A stretch of DNA of 57,931 nt, from positions 1 through 57,931 of the forward strand of contig CAYSEW010000015.1 in NCBI GenBank assembly GCA_964430245.1, in the 5' to 3' direction. Origin of the DNA: CAYSEW01 sp964430245. GTDB taxonomy: Bacteria > Bacteroidota > Bacteroidia > Flavobacteriales_D > Parvicellaceae. A model generated the notes under the pieces. That model did no database searches, was not told the DNA's origin, and was given only the letters and a program-made list of their open reading frames with translations. How positions within the stretch are numbered: position 1 is the first letter of the stretch; every line of letters begins with the position of its first letter. Of this stretch, positions 35,060 through 44,496 are shown piece by piece. The translations under genes and the position numbers were made by a program.

Positions 35060-36352
35060 TTATAAAATTTTTGAATCTAATACCTTTTCTAATTGAATTC
35101 CTCTTGATCCCTTTAGTAAAATTACAAAATCATGAATAGCTGTTTGTTTTTTCAAATGTTCTATTAATAGAGCTACATTTTCGAAATGAGGTATTTGAGT
35201 TTCAATTTTTCCAAATTCCTTACCAATTAAATACCCTTTGAGGTTGTTTTTTATAATAAGGTCATTAATTTCTTTATGAGCATCTGTTGACTCATTTCCT
35301 AATTCTAGCATGTCACCAAGGATCACCATTTTATTATTATTCTCGATTTGAATAAAACTGTCTAGTGCTGCTTTTGTACTTGATGGATTGGCATTGTAGC
35401 AATCTACAATCAATCTGTTTTTCTTGGTGTCAATTACTTGAGATCTATGGTTCCCAGGTTGATAGGAAGAGATGGCTTCATTTATAAAGTTATTGTTAAC
35501 ATTAAATGTTTTGCCAATACAAATAGCAGATAAGAAATTATAATAATTATACTCTCCTACAAGGTTTGTCCTAATTATAGGAGATTGATAATTTTCACAT
35601 TCCCATTTTAATACAGCAAAAGGATTTAGCTCTAATAGAGTTCCTGACACATAACTTTTTGATCTTCCAAAGTATATAATTGGTGTTTTCTTAGGGAGAA
35701 CGTTTATTAATAATGGATCATCGCTATTGCAGAAAATGGTTCCATTTGTTTTCTCTATATAATCATATAGCTCTTTTTTGGTTGAGATCACCCCATCAAT
35801 TGATCCAAAACCTTCAATATGTGCTTTTCCTATATTAGTAATATAACCATGTGTAGGACAAGCAATCTCAACCAATTCTTTAATATCACCGGATTTACTT
35901 GCTCCCATTTCAATAATAGCTGTTTGATGTTCAGAAGATAGTTGTAATAGCGTTAGTGGAACACCTATATGATTATTCAGGTTACCTTCTGTGACAAGAG
36001 TAGGGGACTTTTTATTTAAAATAGCTCCTATAAGCTCCTTACAGGTAGTTTTTCCATTTGAACCAGTAATTCCAATCACAGGAATATTAAATTGTTTCCT
36101 ATGATATAAAGCTAGCTGTTGTAGGCAGGTTAAGACATCGTCTACTAAAAGAGTTTTGTCTTTAATAGTAAACTTTACATCATCAATTACAGCATAATTA
36201 GCACCTTTTTCTAATGCTTCACTAGCAAATTCATTGGCATTGAAATTAGGTCCTTTTAAAGCAAAAAAGATGGAACCAGGTGAAATTTTTCTAGTATCAG
36301 TAGATACTTTGCAGTTACTATTTAAGAATTTATTGTAAAGTTCTTTAATCAT
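35060..36352 (-). CDS. murF: UDP-N-acetylmuramoyl-tripeptide--D-alanyl-D-alanine ligase
   Basis: The 430-aa enzyme adds the D-Ala-D-Ala dipeptide to the UDP-MurNAc-tripeptide, the last cytoplasmic step of peptidoglycan precursor synthesis. The N-terminal substrate domain is followed by the ATP loop GITGSNGKTTCKE near residue 100, EMGASKSGDI and DCYNANPSS, and the C-terminal domain with ILGDMLELG. The length fits the family. The start is ATG at 36352, just behind the fabI terminator. Downstream, the stop abuts the 52-aa gene. The usual mur cluster is absent, so the gene is a detached member. Confidence 0.93.
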   Translation of the reverse strand: MIKELYNKFLNSNCKVSTDTRKISPGSIFFALKGPNFNANEFASEALEKGANYAVIDDVKFTIKDKTLLVDDVLTCLQQLALYHRKQFNIPVIGITGSNGKTTCKELIGAILNKKSPTLVTEGNLNNHIGVPLTLLQLSSEHQTAIIEMGASKSGDIKELVEIACPTHGYITNIGKAHIEGFGSIDGVISTKKELYDYIEKTNGTIFCNSDDPLLINVLPKKTPIIYFGRSKSYVSGTLLELNPFAVLKWECENYQSPIIRTNLVGEYNYYNFLSAICIGKTFNVNNNFINEAISSYQPGNHRSQVIDTKKNRLIVDCYNANPSSTKAALDSFIQIENNNKMVILGDMLELGNESTDAHKEINDLIIKNNLKGYLIGKEFGKIETQIPHFENVALLIEHLKKQTAIHDFVILLKGSRGIQLEKVLDSKIL

Positions 36353-36366
36353 TCAGCATCTAAAAT

Positions 36367-36392
36367 AAAAAAAGCCTCATTTCTGAGGCTTT
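36367..36392 (-). terminator. Rho-independent terminator of fabI
   Basis: On the minus strand AAAGCCTCA and TGAGGCTTT form a 9-bp stem with a GAAA loop, followed by a run of seven T. It lies just downstream of fabI and just upstream of murF. Confidence 0.88.
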
Positions 36393-36414
36393 AAATATGA
36401 ATACTTCTTCAATT

Positions 36415-37227
36415 TTATTCACCAAATTTATCCATTACAGCAGTAGTTACTCCTGTAGCTGAGAAACCACCATCGTGAAATAGGTTCTGCATTGTCACAT
36501 ATTTAGTAAGATCGCTGAACATCGATATACAATAATTAGCACAATCTATAGATCCAGCGTTTCCTAATGGACTCATGTTCTCACTATAACTAAGGAATTT
36601 ATCAAAACCAGAAACACCACTTCCTGCTGTTGTTATAGTTGGAGATTGTGATATCGTGTTTACCCTTACTTTTTTATCAGATCCATAATGATATCCAAAA
36701 CTTCTAGTAATGGATTCAAGAAGTGATTTGGCATCAGCCATGTCATTATAATCAGGGAAAATACGCTGTGCAGCAATATAGGTTAATGCTACAACAGATC
36801 CCCATTCATTAATTGCATCCATTTCTTTAGCTACTTGTAATGTTTTGTGTAAAGACATAGCGGAAACATCTAATGTTTGCTTATACCATTCGTAATTCAG
36901 TCCAGTATAGTGTTTTTTCTTTCTCACATTAGGTGACATTCCAATAGAGTGAAGTACAAAATCAATTTTTCCGCCAAGAATCTCTTGAGATTTAGTGAAT
37001 AGATTGGTTAGATCTTCAACAGAAGTTGCATCTGCAGGTATGATCTGTGAATTGGTTTTTTCAGCTAAATTATTGATTTCGCCCATTCTCATTGCAATTG
37101 GTGCATTTGTAAGTACAAATTCAGCACCTTCCTCATGAGCTCTTTCTGCAACTTTCCATGCTATTGACATGTCGTTCAATGCACCGAAAATAATTCCCCT
37201 TTTTCCTTTTAGTAATTCATTAGCCAT
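36415..37227 (-). CDS. fabI: Enoyl-[acyl-carrier-protein] reductase (NADH), FabI
   Basis: The ATG at 37227 gives 270 aa beginning MANELLKGKRGIIFGALND, the correct N-terminus of a short-chain dehydrogenase; a longer frame would add 16 hydrophobic residues with no homology. Catalytic residues Tyr150, Tyr160 and Lys167 sit in the FabI pattern Y-x9-Y-x6-K. The enzyme performs the last step of each fatty-acid elongation cycle. The promoter has a TATATTTG about 20 bases upstream, and a strong terminator follows the stop. It is a single-gene transcript on present evidence. FabI-targeting compounds act on this family; whether this protein is sensitive cannot be judged from sequence. Confidence 0.93.
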   Translation of the reverse strand: MANELLKGKRGIIFGALNDMSIAWKVAERAHEEGAEFVLTNAPIAMRMGEINNLAEKTNSQIIPADATSVEDLTNLFTKSQEILGGKIDFVLHSIGMSPNVRKKKHYTGLNYEWYKQTLDVSAMSLHKTLQVAKEMDAINEWGSVVALTYIAAQRIFPDYNDMADAKSLLESITRSFGYHYGSDKKVRVNTISQSPTITTAGSGVSGFDKFLSYSENMSPLGNAGSIDCANYCISMFSDLTKYVTMQNLFHDGGFSATGVTTAVMDKFGE

Positions 37228-37247
37228 ATTAAATATCTTTTTGATGG

Positions 37248-37275
37248 CAAATATAAAAATAACCACTGGTAACAA
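37248..37275 (-). promoter_or_regulatory. fabI promoter
   Basis: Minus strand: TTG at 37275-37273 and TATATTTG at 37255-37248, 17 bases between them, 20 bases before the ATG. The -33 TTG belongs to a second TATATTTG (37273-37280), which might be an alternative upstream -7. Confidence 0.5.
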
Positions 37276-37362
37276 ATATATTTTTTGATATTGGTTTAAA
37301 AAATATTCTTTAATTAGTGTTTCTTATCTTTAATTATTCATTATTAATAGAGCAATAATATT

Positions 37363-38202
37363 GTGAGGAATAAATATTTGAAAATATTAGGGTTGAAACC
37401 TGGTGCTGGAGATCAACAGATAAAAAATGCCTATAGAAAATTAGCAAAGCTTTATCATCCAGATATTAACCATGACCCTAATTCTCATCAGCTATTTGTG
37501 AAGATCAATGAAGCCTATGCAAAACTAACAGATGATCATTTAGTTGATGATATACCAAATTTTAAAGAAGAGTTCAGAAAAAAACATAAACAACATATTT
37601 CTGAGGAAGAGTTTAAAAAAAGAATGGAATGGGCTCGAAATTATGCTAGAATGAAAACCATAAAGGAAGAAAGAATTGTAAAGATCTCTTTTATTCAGAT
37701 TAGAAAATCAGTTATGGGAAGGTTTTCATTCATAATTAGTCTTATCAGTATATCAATAGCTACCTTATTACTTTTGGATTATGCTATTTTAAAATCAGAG
37801 AAAAGTCCATGTATAATTAAACAAAGGAATATTGATCCAGACACTAATATGATGAAGGTGGAAATAGAAAGTCCAACTCTTAAAAATTATATTATGACAT
37901 TTAATTTGGAGGATCCAAATTTCTATAGATTAAATTTTGACCAACAATTATATATCTATACATCACCTTTGTTAAGAGAAAAAATTGGGATTAGTAATGG
38001 TGTCGAAAAAAATGGTTCAGTTGTTTTTAATTACGAATCGTTTTATGTGACATTTTACTTTTATGTGATATTGTTGTTTTTACCACTAATAACACTTATA
38101 TCTAAAGGACCTAATTTAGTCTATATATTATCAGTTTATTTTATTTCCTATCTGTCTCTTATTGTAATGATAATCTTTTTATTGACTTTTATTTTTAGAT
38201 GA
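37363..38202 (+). CDS. Membrane-anchored DnaJ-domain protein
   Basis: A J domain fills residues 1-65, with YLKILGLKPG, the HPD motif (YHPDINHDPN) and the helix NEAYAKL. A charged region follows, then about three hydrophobic segments: one near 120-140 (FIISLISISIATLLLL) and two near the C-terminus. The J domain stimulates Hsp70; here it would face the cytoplasm and recruit DnaK to the membrane. The start is GTG at 37363, because no in-frame ATG lies nearby and the domain begins at once. It is not classical DnaJ: no zinc fingers or client-binding domains. The gene is divergent from fabI. Confidence 0.82.
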   Translation: MRNKYLKILGLKPGAGDQQIKNAYRKLAKLYHPDINHDPNSHQLFVKINEAYAKLTDDHLVDDIPNFKEEFRKKHKQHISEEEFKKRMEWARNYARMKTIKEERIVKISFIQIRKSVMGRFSFIISLISISIATLLLLDYAILKSEKSPCIIKQRNIDPDTNMMKVEIESPTLKNYIMTFNLEDPNFYRLNFDQQLYIYTSPLLREKIGISNGVEKNGSVVFNYESFYVTFYFYVILLFLPLITLISKGPNLVYILSVYFISYLSLIVMIIFLLTFIFR

Positions 38203-38209
38203 ATTAAGG

Positions 38210-39667
38210 CTACTTATTTTCAATAATGTTGTATTTTTTATTGACCTCAAGCTGGTATAGTCTTTTAGAGTTACCAGAAGGCCAATCTATAATTAATGAA
38301 TCTATTATATTGCTTTTTCCCATTCCAAAATGAAGGGTCAATGATTTTTGTGATCCACATCCTCCTCCAGATTGAGAGCTAACTACTTGTGTTTGCATAA
38401 TTCCATTGCTGAATAATTTTAATTTAGCACCAATCGCAGATCTATTTGAAGTAGTACCTTTTAGCTGAATTTTCACATGGTTATTGTTGTTTCCAGTATT
38501 ATTGAAAAATTGATTGTATTCATTTTTTCCATTGGCAATGAATAGATCCAAAAAACCATTATTATTTACGTCTAACCATACAGTACCATTTGAATTTCTT
38601 ATTGTGTCTGTGAGTCCCTGTACTTGAAGACTTTTAAAGGTTTGTCCGTCTAAGTTTTTATAAAGTCTATTGACTCCGTCATTGGTTACGATTAGGTCTA
38701 TAAAACCGTCATTGTCATAATCTCCCCAGCAGCTTCCTTCCGTATTGTCATAATCTTGTACAATTGCTCCTGATTTTATTTTTTTAAATTTAAGCTCACC
38801 TAGGTTCATGTAGAGCTCATTTTTATTGGCCCAATTGGCGAAAAATAAATCTATAAGACCATCATTATTATAATCAGCAGCTGAGCATCCATAAGTAAAG
38901 GAATTTGATGCTGTTAAAATGCTGTTTTTAAGCATTATAAAATCAAGATTTCCTTTGTTTATATACAAATGGTTCTCTCCGTCTTCACAAATAATGAGAT
39001 CTTGTAATTGATCATTATTTAAATCGGCCCAAACTGCGTGAATTGAGCTGTAATAAGAATCTGTTATAATAGGAATAGATTTTTCTTTTAATACCCCATT
39101 AATGTTTTGGTAAAATTTGTTTTTTTGATTGTGTGAATTTGTAATGAATAAATCTAAATATCCATCATTGTCTACATCACACCAAGAGACACCATAAGAA
39201 TAGCTTTCATTCTTTTTATAACTATTTAAATTATTATTTGTAAACTGATATAGATTGTTGTTTTTATATAAAATATTCAATGAATCATCTCTGTTGGCAA
39301 TCACTAGATCGAGTGTATTGTTATTGTCAAAATCAGCCCAGCTACAACCATGCGTCCTTAACTTGTCTTGCGTTATATTTATAATTGTGTCCTTTGTGAA
39401 TAATCCATTATTATTCTGATAGAATAAGTTATTTTCATAGATACCAGTATTAGTAGCAAATAGCTCAGGAAAGCCGTCATTATTAAGGTCAATAACTGAA
39501 ATAGCTTGTGTGTAACCAGCATCTTTACTTAGAACAGAGTTTAAGTTTTCATGTAGGAGTTCAATTGAGTTTTCATTAGAAGTTTTACTTGTGAAATCAT
39601 TCGTGTCTAAGCAGCTTATTAAACTACAAGCCATAAGTAATAAGCATATGATCTTTATTTTTCTCAA
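38210..39667 (-). CDS. FG-GAP/UnbV (ASPIC) surface lipoprotein
   Basis: The 485-aa protein has a lipoprotein signal with lipobox LISC near residues 16-19. The start is a TTG (MRKIKIICLLLMACS); no upstream ATG is in frame. About seven FG-GAP units follow, each with a DxDNDG-like calcium loop (DLNNDGFPEL, DVDNDGYLDL, DYDNDGFIDL and so on), consistent with a seven-bladed propeller. The UnbV/ASPIC domain fills the end, with SQSGGGCGSQKSLTLHFGMG and IDWPSGNSKR. Relatives include CRTAC1-type extracellular proteins. There is no sorting domain, so it is an outer-membrane or surface lipoprotein rather than a T9SS cargo. Ligand unknown. Confidence 0.83.
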   Translation of the reverse strand: MRKIKIICLLLMACSLISCLDTNDFTSKTSNENSIELLHENLNSVLSKDAGYTQAISVIDLNNDGFPELFATNTGIYENNLFYQNNNGLFTKDTIINITQDKLRTHGCSWADFDNNNTLDLVIANRDDSLNILYKNNNLYQFTNNNLNSYKKNESYSYGVSWCDVDNDGYLDLFITNSHNQKNKFYQNINGVLKEKSIPIITDSYYSSIHAVWADLNNDQLQDLIICEDGENHLYINKGNLDFIMLKNSILTASNSFTYGCSAADYNNDGLIDLFFANWANKNELYMNLGELKFKKIKSGAIVQDYDNTEGSCWGDYDNDGFIDLIVTNDGVNRLYKNLDGQTFKSLQVQGLTDTIRNSNGTVWLDVNNNGFLDLFIANGKNEYNQFFNNTGNNNNHVKIQLKGTTSNRSAIGAKLKLFSNGIMQTQVVSSQSGGGCGSQKSLTLHFGMGKSNIIDSLIIDWPSGNSKRLYQLEVNKKYNIIENK

Positions 39668-39695
39668 ATGAAATAGTTATAGATTATAAAATAAC

Positions 39696-39725
39696 AAAAA
39701 AGCCGCTTCAATAGAAACGGCTTTT
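39696..39725 (-). terminator. Rho-independent terminator after ndk
   Basis: Minus strand: AAAAGCCGTTTC and GAAGCGGCTTTT pair over 12 bp (one G-T) around a four-base loop, followed by a T-run. It lies between the ndk stop and the lipoprotein start. Confidence 0.85.
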
Positions 39726-39746
39726 ATTAATAAATAAATGAGTTTT

Positions 39747-40166
39747 TTAAACTAGTTCAGCTACTCCAAAATGAAAATTACATTCAATGTTTGCATTTTC
39801 ATCACTATCTGATCCATGAACTGCATTTCTACCTTTAGACTCAGCATATGTTTTTCTTATAGTCCCTTCTTTTGCTTCAGAAGGATCAGTTGCTCCAATT
39901 AATTCTCTGAAATCTACAACTGCATTCTCTTTTTCTAAGATGGCAGCTACAATAGGTCCAGAAGTCATGTATTCAACTAATTCTCCATAAAAAGGACGTT
40001 CGTTGTGTACAGCATAGAATTCCTGTGCTTGTTCAGTTGTAAGTTGAGTTAATTTCATTGCTTTAATACTGAACCCAGCATCAGTGATCATTTGTAATAT
40101 GTTACCGATGTTACCTGCTTCAACAGCATCTGGTTTTATCATAGTAAAAGTTCTGTTTCCTGACAT
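39747..40166 (-). CDS. ndk: Nucleoside diphosphate kinase
   Basis: This 139-aa enzyme transfers the gamma phosphate from ATP to other nucleoside diphosphates. It has MIKPDAVEAG at the start and the active-site histidine at 117 in NAVHGSDSDENA. The length is normal for bacterial Ndk. The start is ATG, 22 bases behind a TAAATTTG promoter element, and a terminator follows the stop. It is a single-gene unit. Confidence 0.95.
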   Translation of the reverse strand: MSGNRTFTMIKPDAVEAGNIGNILQMITDAGFSIKAMKLTQLTTEQAQEFYAVHNERPFYGELVEYMTSGPIVAAILEKENAVVDFRELIGATDPSEAKEGTIRKTYAESKGRNAVHGSDSDENANIECNFHFGVAELV

Positions 40167-40188
40167 GTTAGCTTTTTTTAATTTTCGG

Positions 40189-40196
40189 CAAATTTA
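40189..40196 (-). promoter_or_regulatory. ndk -7 promoter element
   Basis: The minus strand reads TAAATTTG at 40196-40189, 22 bases before the ndk ATG, matching TAnnTTTG. A TTG at the -33 position is not clear. Confidence 0.45.
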
Positions 40197-40211
40197 GAAA
40201 AGTTTTTAAAT

Positions 40212-40649
40212 TTAGCTTGAATGATCTGCAATTATTACCCACTGATTATTTTTCTTTTGCCATATCAGAGAGTAATAGCCACTTAGGTTGCCAAGATCAC
40301 CATTTCTTTTTAATGTCCAGCTTCCGATTACGTGAATGGTATTAATATCTATTTTGTTGATGGATAAATTATTGAAATATAAAGTACCCATTTTGTCTTT
40401 ATTGTCGTAGCTGATTAGATAGTTGTCTAGTGTCTTCTTCCAACCTCTATTCAAGCCACTTTTTCCTACAAATGATAAAGAATCTGATTTCCAATAGTGC
40501 TTCATAAATCCTGGTATGTCTCCATTATTCCAGCTATTTTCTTGTTCGCTCATATTGTTTCTAACTATATCTAGGTCATTCTTTATTGAATTTTGGGTCC
40601 ATGTAATTCCATTTGCTAATAGCGTAATAATTAGTAAATAATTTTTCAT
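40212..40649 (-). CDS. Exported NTF2-like (DUF4440/SnoaL-type) protein
   Basis: The 145-aa protein has a signal peptide (YLLIITLLANGITWTQ) and a cone-shaped NTF2-like domain. Visible features are WNNGDIPGFMKHYWKSDSLS, where the pocket lies, TIHVIGSWTLKR, and a conserved end GYYSLIWQKKNNQWVIIADHSS. Such domains bind small ligands or act as lyases and isomerases; nothing here fixes the ligand. It is exported, as many Bacteroidota members are. It lies between ndk and clpB on the same strand, with about 45 bases to each side, so operon membership is uncertain. Confidence 0.78.
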   Translation of the reverse strand: MKNYLLIITLLANGITWTQNSIKNDLDIVRNNMSEQENSWNNGDIPGFMKHYWKSDSLSFVGKSGLNRGWKKTLDNYLISYDNKDKMGTLYFNNLSINKIDINTIHVIGSWTLKRNGDLGNLSGYYSLIWQKKNNQWVIIADHSS

Positions 40650-40697
40650 ATAATATTGATAATTAATTATTTAAATAGTTTTAAGTAAACTTATAAT

Positions 40698-43307
40698 TTA
40701 TGACTTTAATTTTTTATTATCATCTCTAAATATAATCTTGTTTTCAAATGAGTCTATTAGAATTTTGTCTCCATTGTTGATCTTTCCTGCTAATAATTCT
40801 TTAGATAGATTGTTTAGTACTTCTTTTTGGATCACTCTTTTAATAGGTCTTGCACCAAACTGAGGTTCATATCCTTTATTGGAAATGTATTCTATGGCAT
40901 AATCTGTAGCTCTAATCTCGATGTCTTTATCCTTAAGCATGTTGGCTAATAAATTAAGCTGAATTTTCACAATCTGATTAATGCTTTCTTTATTGAGGGG
41001 GCTAAACACAATCGTTTCATCTATTCTATTTAAAAATTCTGGCCTTACTTGTTGTTTTAGCAATTCAAGAACAAGAGCTTTGGTTTTAGCAAGTACTGAA
41101 GTTCTGTTTTTCGAATTGATCTCTTCAAGATTATCTTGTATATGATGAGCACCTATATTAGATGTCATGATAATGATAGTATTCTTAAAATTAACTACTC
41201 TTCCCTTATTATCGGTAAGTCTTCCGTCATCAAGTACTTGTAAAAGAACATTGAATACATCTGGATGTGCTTTTTCAATTTCATCTAATAAAATTACAGA
41301 ATAAGGTCTTCTTCTTACTGCTTCTGTTAATTGTCCTCCTTCTTCATATCCAACATACCCAGGAGGAGCTCCAACTAGCCGAGAAACAGCATGTTTCTCT
41401 TGGTATTCACTCATGTCAATACGGGTCATGGCATTTTCATCATCGAATAAAAACTCCGTTAATGCTCTTGCTAATTCAGTTTTTCCTACACCAGTGGTAC
41501 CTAAAAATATGAAGGAACCGATTGGTTTTTTAAGATCCTGAAGTCCGGAACGGCTTCTTCTTACAGCATCAGCTATAGCAGCAATAGCTTCTTTTTGACC
41601 AATTACCCTTTTACTTAATTCTTCCTCTAACCTGAGTAGCTTAGAACGTTCTCCCTCTAACATTTTATTAACGGGTATTCCAGTCCATTTAGAGACAACA
41701 TCTGCAATTTCTTCAGCATCTACATCTTCCTTGATCATTTTAGTATTAGCTTGTGCATTGGCTAACTCTTTTTTATTATCCTCAATTTCATTGGCTAATT
41801 CCTTGAGCTTACCATATCTTATCTCCGCCACCTTTTCAAAATCACCATTTCTTTCTGCTGCTACAGCTTCTAGCTTCAAATCTTCAATTTCTTGCTTTGC
41901 AGATTGGATCTTTTCTACGATTCCTTTTTCATTCTCCCATTTTGCTTTAAGATCATCTCTAGTTTCACTAAGCTCTGAGATCTCTTTTTTAAGCTGATCC
42001 AGTTTTTTCTTATCATTTTCTCTTTTAATAGCTTCTCTTTCGATCTCTAACTGCATGATCTTTCTTTCAATTTCATCAAGCTCTTCAGGTTTACTGTTGA
42101 TCTCCATACGTAATTTAGAGGCTGCTTCATCCATTAGATCAATGGCTTTATCGGGTAAAAATCTTTCTGTAATATAACGCTGGCTCAGCTCAACAGCGGC
42201 TATAATGGCTTCATCTTTAATTTGTACTTTATGATGATTCTCATACTTTTCCTTAATTCCCCTTAATATACTTATGGCATCTTCATTATCTGGTTCATCA
42301 ATCAATACCTTCTGAAACCTTCTTTCTAGCGCTTTGTCTTTTTCGAAGTATTTTTGATATTCATCTAAGGTAGTAGCACCTACAGCCCTTAATTCCCCCC
42401 TCGCTAGGGCAGGCTTTAATATATTGGCTGCGTCCATTGCCCCTTGACCACCTCCAGCTCCAACTAGGGTATGTATTTCATCAATGAACAGAACGATTTC
42501 TCCATTTTCACTGACTACTTCTTTAATGACGGCTTTTAACCTTTCTTCAAATTCACCTTTATATTTGGCACCAGCGATCAATGCACCCATATCCAGTGAA
42601 TAGATAATTTTAGATTTTAAATTTTCAGGGACATCGCCACTAATAATTCTATGGGCAATTCCTTCTGCAATAGCAGTTTTTCCAACCCCTGGTTCACCAA
42701 TTAAAATAGGATTGTTTTTTGTTCTTCTTGTAAGGATTTGTAGTACCCTTCTAATTTCATCATCTCTGCCTATGACTGGGTCCAGCTTACCCTTTTGAGC
42801 CATTTCATTTAGGTTATTGGCATATTTAGACAAAGAATTATAGGTGTCTTCTTGACCAGAAGAAGTGACTCTTTGGCCTTTCCTTAGCTCATCTATTACT
42901 CTTAAAAGGTCCTTTCCATTAAGTCCATTGTCTTTAAGAAGCTGCGCAATAGCATCTCCTGCTTTTAATATTCCAATTAATATATGTTCTAATGAAACAT
43001 AGTCATCTTTTAGCTTTTTAGCTTGTATAATGGCTTCATTAACACTTTTTTGGGCATATCTGCTTAGCTGAACTTCTCCGCCTGTTACTTTTGGGTAAGA
43101 TAAAATAATGCTGTCTACTGCTTGTTCTATAATTGATGGATTGGCACCAAATTTTTTCAGGATATGAGGAATGACATGCTGGTCAGTTTCAAGCATGGCT
43201 TTAAGAAGATGTCCATTTTCAATTAATTGATGACCACTACTCATGGTCAATTGCTGAGCAGTAGAGATTACTTGCTGTGATTTATTGGTGAATTGTTTAA
43301 AATCCAT
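40698..43307 (-). CDS. clpB: ATP-dependent chaperone ClpB
   Basis: The 869-aa protein has the complete ClpB layout: an N-terminal Clp-N domain (about 1-145), the first AAA+ module with Walker A GEPGVGKTA, the long coiled middle domain near 405-525 that only ClpB/Hsp104 proteins have, and the second AAA+ module with Walker A GTTGVGKTE followed by a C-terminal D2 domain. It unfolds aggregated proteins together with DnaK. The start is ATG (MDFKQFTNKSQQV). A heat-shock element is not obvious in the 110 bases upstream. The J-domain membrane protein is encoded 5 kb away, but no dnaK is in the window. Confidence 0.95.
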   Translation of the reverse strand: MDFKQFTNKSQQVISTAQQLTMSSGHQLIENGHLLKAMLETDQHVIPHILKKFGANPSIIEQAVDSIILSYPKVTGGEVQLSRYAQKSVNEAIIQAKKLKDDYVSLEHILIGILKAGDAIAQLLKDNGLNGKDLLRVIDELRKGQRVTSSGQEDTYNSLSKYANNLNEMAQKGKLDPVIGRDDEIRRVLQILTRRTKNNPILIGEPGVGKTAIAEGIAHRIISGDVPENLKSKIIYSLDMGALIAGAKYKGEFEERLKAVIKEVVSENGEIVLFIDEIHTLVGAGGGQGAMDAANILKPALARGELRAVGATTLDEYQKYFEKDKALERRFQKVLIDEPDNEDAISILRGIKEKYENHHKVQIKDEAIIAAVELSQRYITERFLPDKAIDLMDEAASKLRMEINSKPEELDEIERKIMQLEIEREAIKRENDKKKLDQLKKEISELSETRDDLKAKWENEKGIVEKIQSAKQEIEDLKLEAVAAERNGDFEKVAEIRYGKLKELANEIEDNKKELANAQANTKMIKEDVDAEEIADVVSKWTGIPVNKMLEGERSKLLRLEEELSKRVIGQKEAIAAIADAVRRSRSGLQDLKKPIGSFIFLGTTGVGKTELARALTEFLFDDENAMTRIDMSEYQEKHAVSRLVGAPPGYVGYEEGGQLTEAVRRRPYSVILLDEIEKAHPDVFNVLLQVLDDGRLTDNKGRVVNFKNTIIIMTSNIGAHHIQDNLEEINSKNRTSVLAKTKALVLELLKQQVRPEFLNRIDETIVFSPLNKESINQIVKIQLNLLANMLKDKDIEIRATDYAIEYISNKGYEPQFGARPIKRVIQKEVLNNLSKELLAGKINNGDKILIDSFENKIIFRDDNKKLKS

Positions 43308-43418
43308 AGGATACTTTTAACTAATGCTCATCAATTTTTAGTCCGAACATGAAAAAAAGCCAATTTTTCAGAAATCAGAGGAGTATTAAAGAAATATAAA
43401 GACAAATTGTCTTGTAAT

Positions 43419-44378
43419 TTATTGAATGATCAGTTTTTCTTTACCCAATAATGCTCCATGATCATTGAATACATTAATAAAATAGAGTCCAGGAGGAATT
43501 TTGGATATGTTAATTTGTTCATACTCATTATTAAGATTCGACAGCCTTTTAATTTCCCTTCCATTTACATCGGAAATGCTTAAATAATTCATCGAATAAG
43601 TATGATTATTTAATTCAATTGAAATAAATTCATTAGATGGATTAGGGTAAATATTTGAGATGACATTTGTTATTTCATTGATTCCACTACACCCGCCATA
43701 ATTGAATACATAAAAGTCATCTAACATCCATCCATCTCTATTTGATATAATACTGTCGCTATAAAATGTAAATCTTAAAAGAAAATTTTGATTGCTTTTT
43801 CCACTTTTAACTGCCATGCAATGAAATTGAATATGAACGAATTCCCAAAAAGAATTTTGAGATGATCCTTGATAGGAGGGCATTCCATTAATACTATCAT
43901 TTATATTAGGGCCATTATTTGAAACATCAAATCCATATGGCTGTGAATATATAAATGCAGAATCGTACCAATTATATGTGGTATCTGAGAATGGATCAAA
44001 CCACTGACCACCATAAATAGGGATCCAATGTGCCCCTCTGTTAAAGGATAGTTCAATAGTTCCACCAGCATGTCCAATTTCTGTGTCAATTTTAGAATGC
44101 CATTCAATATATGTATTATAACCCCCTAATTCAAATTCAGCATAAAATACAGCCATAGAATTTGGTGGATAAGGATTGATAGTATCAGTTATAATAACTT
44201 TAGTTCCTGAAACTGCAGAATTAAAATAAGGTTTATTGGGTTTTCCTATTTGCCATAGACTGTCTGTTGAGTTACTGTCAACCCATACATGAATAGGTGG
44301 AGTTTCAAAATCTTCTGTCCATGTTTGACCATTTGTAGAAAACGGTAGAAAAATTATTAAAAGGATTAGTTGCTTCAT
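43419..44378 (-). CDS. Secreted T9SS type A cargo protein with reelin-like module
   Basis: The ATG at 44378 gives 319 aa with a clean signal peptide (KQLILLIIFLPFSTNGQ). The longer frame would run into the upstream NlpC/P60 gene and lacks an export signal. The mature part resembles a jelly-roll module: WTEDFETPP, YIEWHSKIDTEIGHAGGTIEL, SFNRGAHWIPIYGG and DGWMLDDFYVF, typical of reelin-like or MAM-like binding domains. A type A sorting domain starts at IYPNPSNEFISI and ends KEKLIIQ. No enzyme motif. It may bind a sugar or protein at the surface. It lies about 120 bases after the NlpC/P60 gene on the same strand. Confidence 0.82.
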   Translation of the reverse strand: MKQLILLIIFLPFSTNGQTWTEDFETPPIHVWVDSNSTDSLWQIGKPNKPYFNSAVSGTKVIITDTINPYPPNSMAVFYAEFELGGYNTYIEWHSKIDTEIGHAGGTIELSFNRGAHWIPIYGGQWFDPFSDTTYNWYDSAFIYSQPYGFDVSNNGPNINDSINGMPSYQGSSQNSFWEFVHIQFHCMAVKSGKSNQNFLLRFTFYSDSIISNRDGWMLDDFYVFNYGGCSGINEITNVISNIYPNPSNEFISIELNNHTYSMNYLSISDVNGREIKRLSNLNNEYEQINISKIPPGLYFINVFNDHGALLGKEKLIIQ

Positions 44379-44496
44379 CAATGTATTTATTTTAAAGACC
44401 AAATATTTATTAATATGTTGCTTGCTTAGATTTAAGAATAAAACTAAATACTTTATAAGATAAATAAAGTGGAAATTAGAATATGGTCGATTTAAG

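Noticed and set aside
37228..37275. Longer N-terminus for FabI (16 extra hydrophobic residues)
   Set aside because: It covers the promoter TATATTTG and adds residues unlike any short-chain dehydrogenase start.
41267..41997. Open frames on the plus strand inside clpB
   Set aside because: They lie antisense to a highly conserved chaperone gene and show only low-complexity sequence; they are shadows of clpB codon usage.
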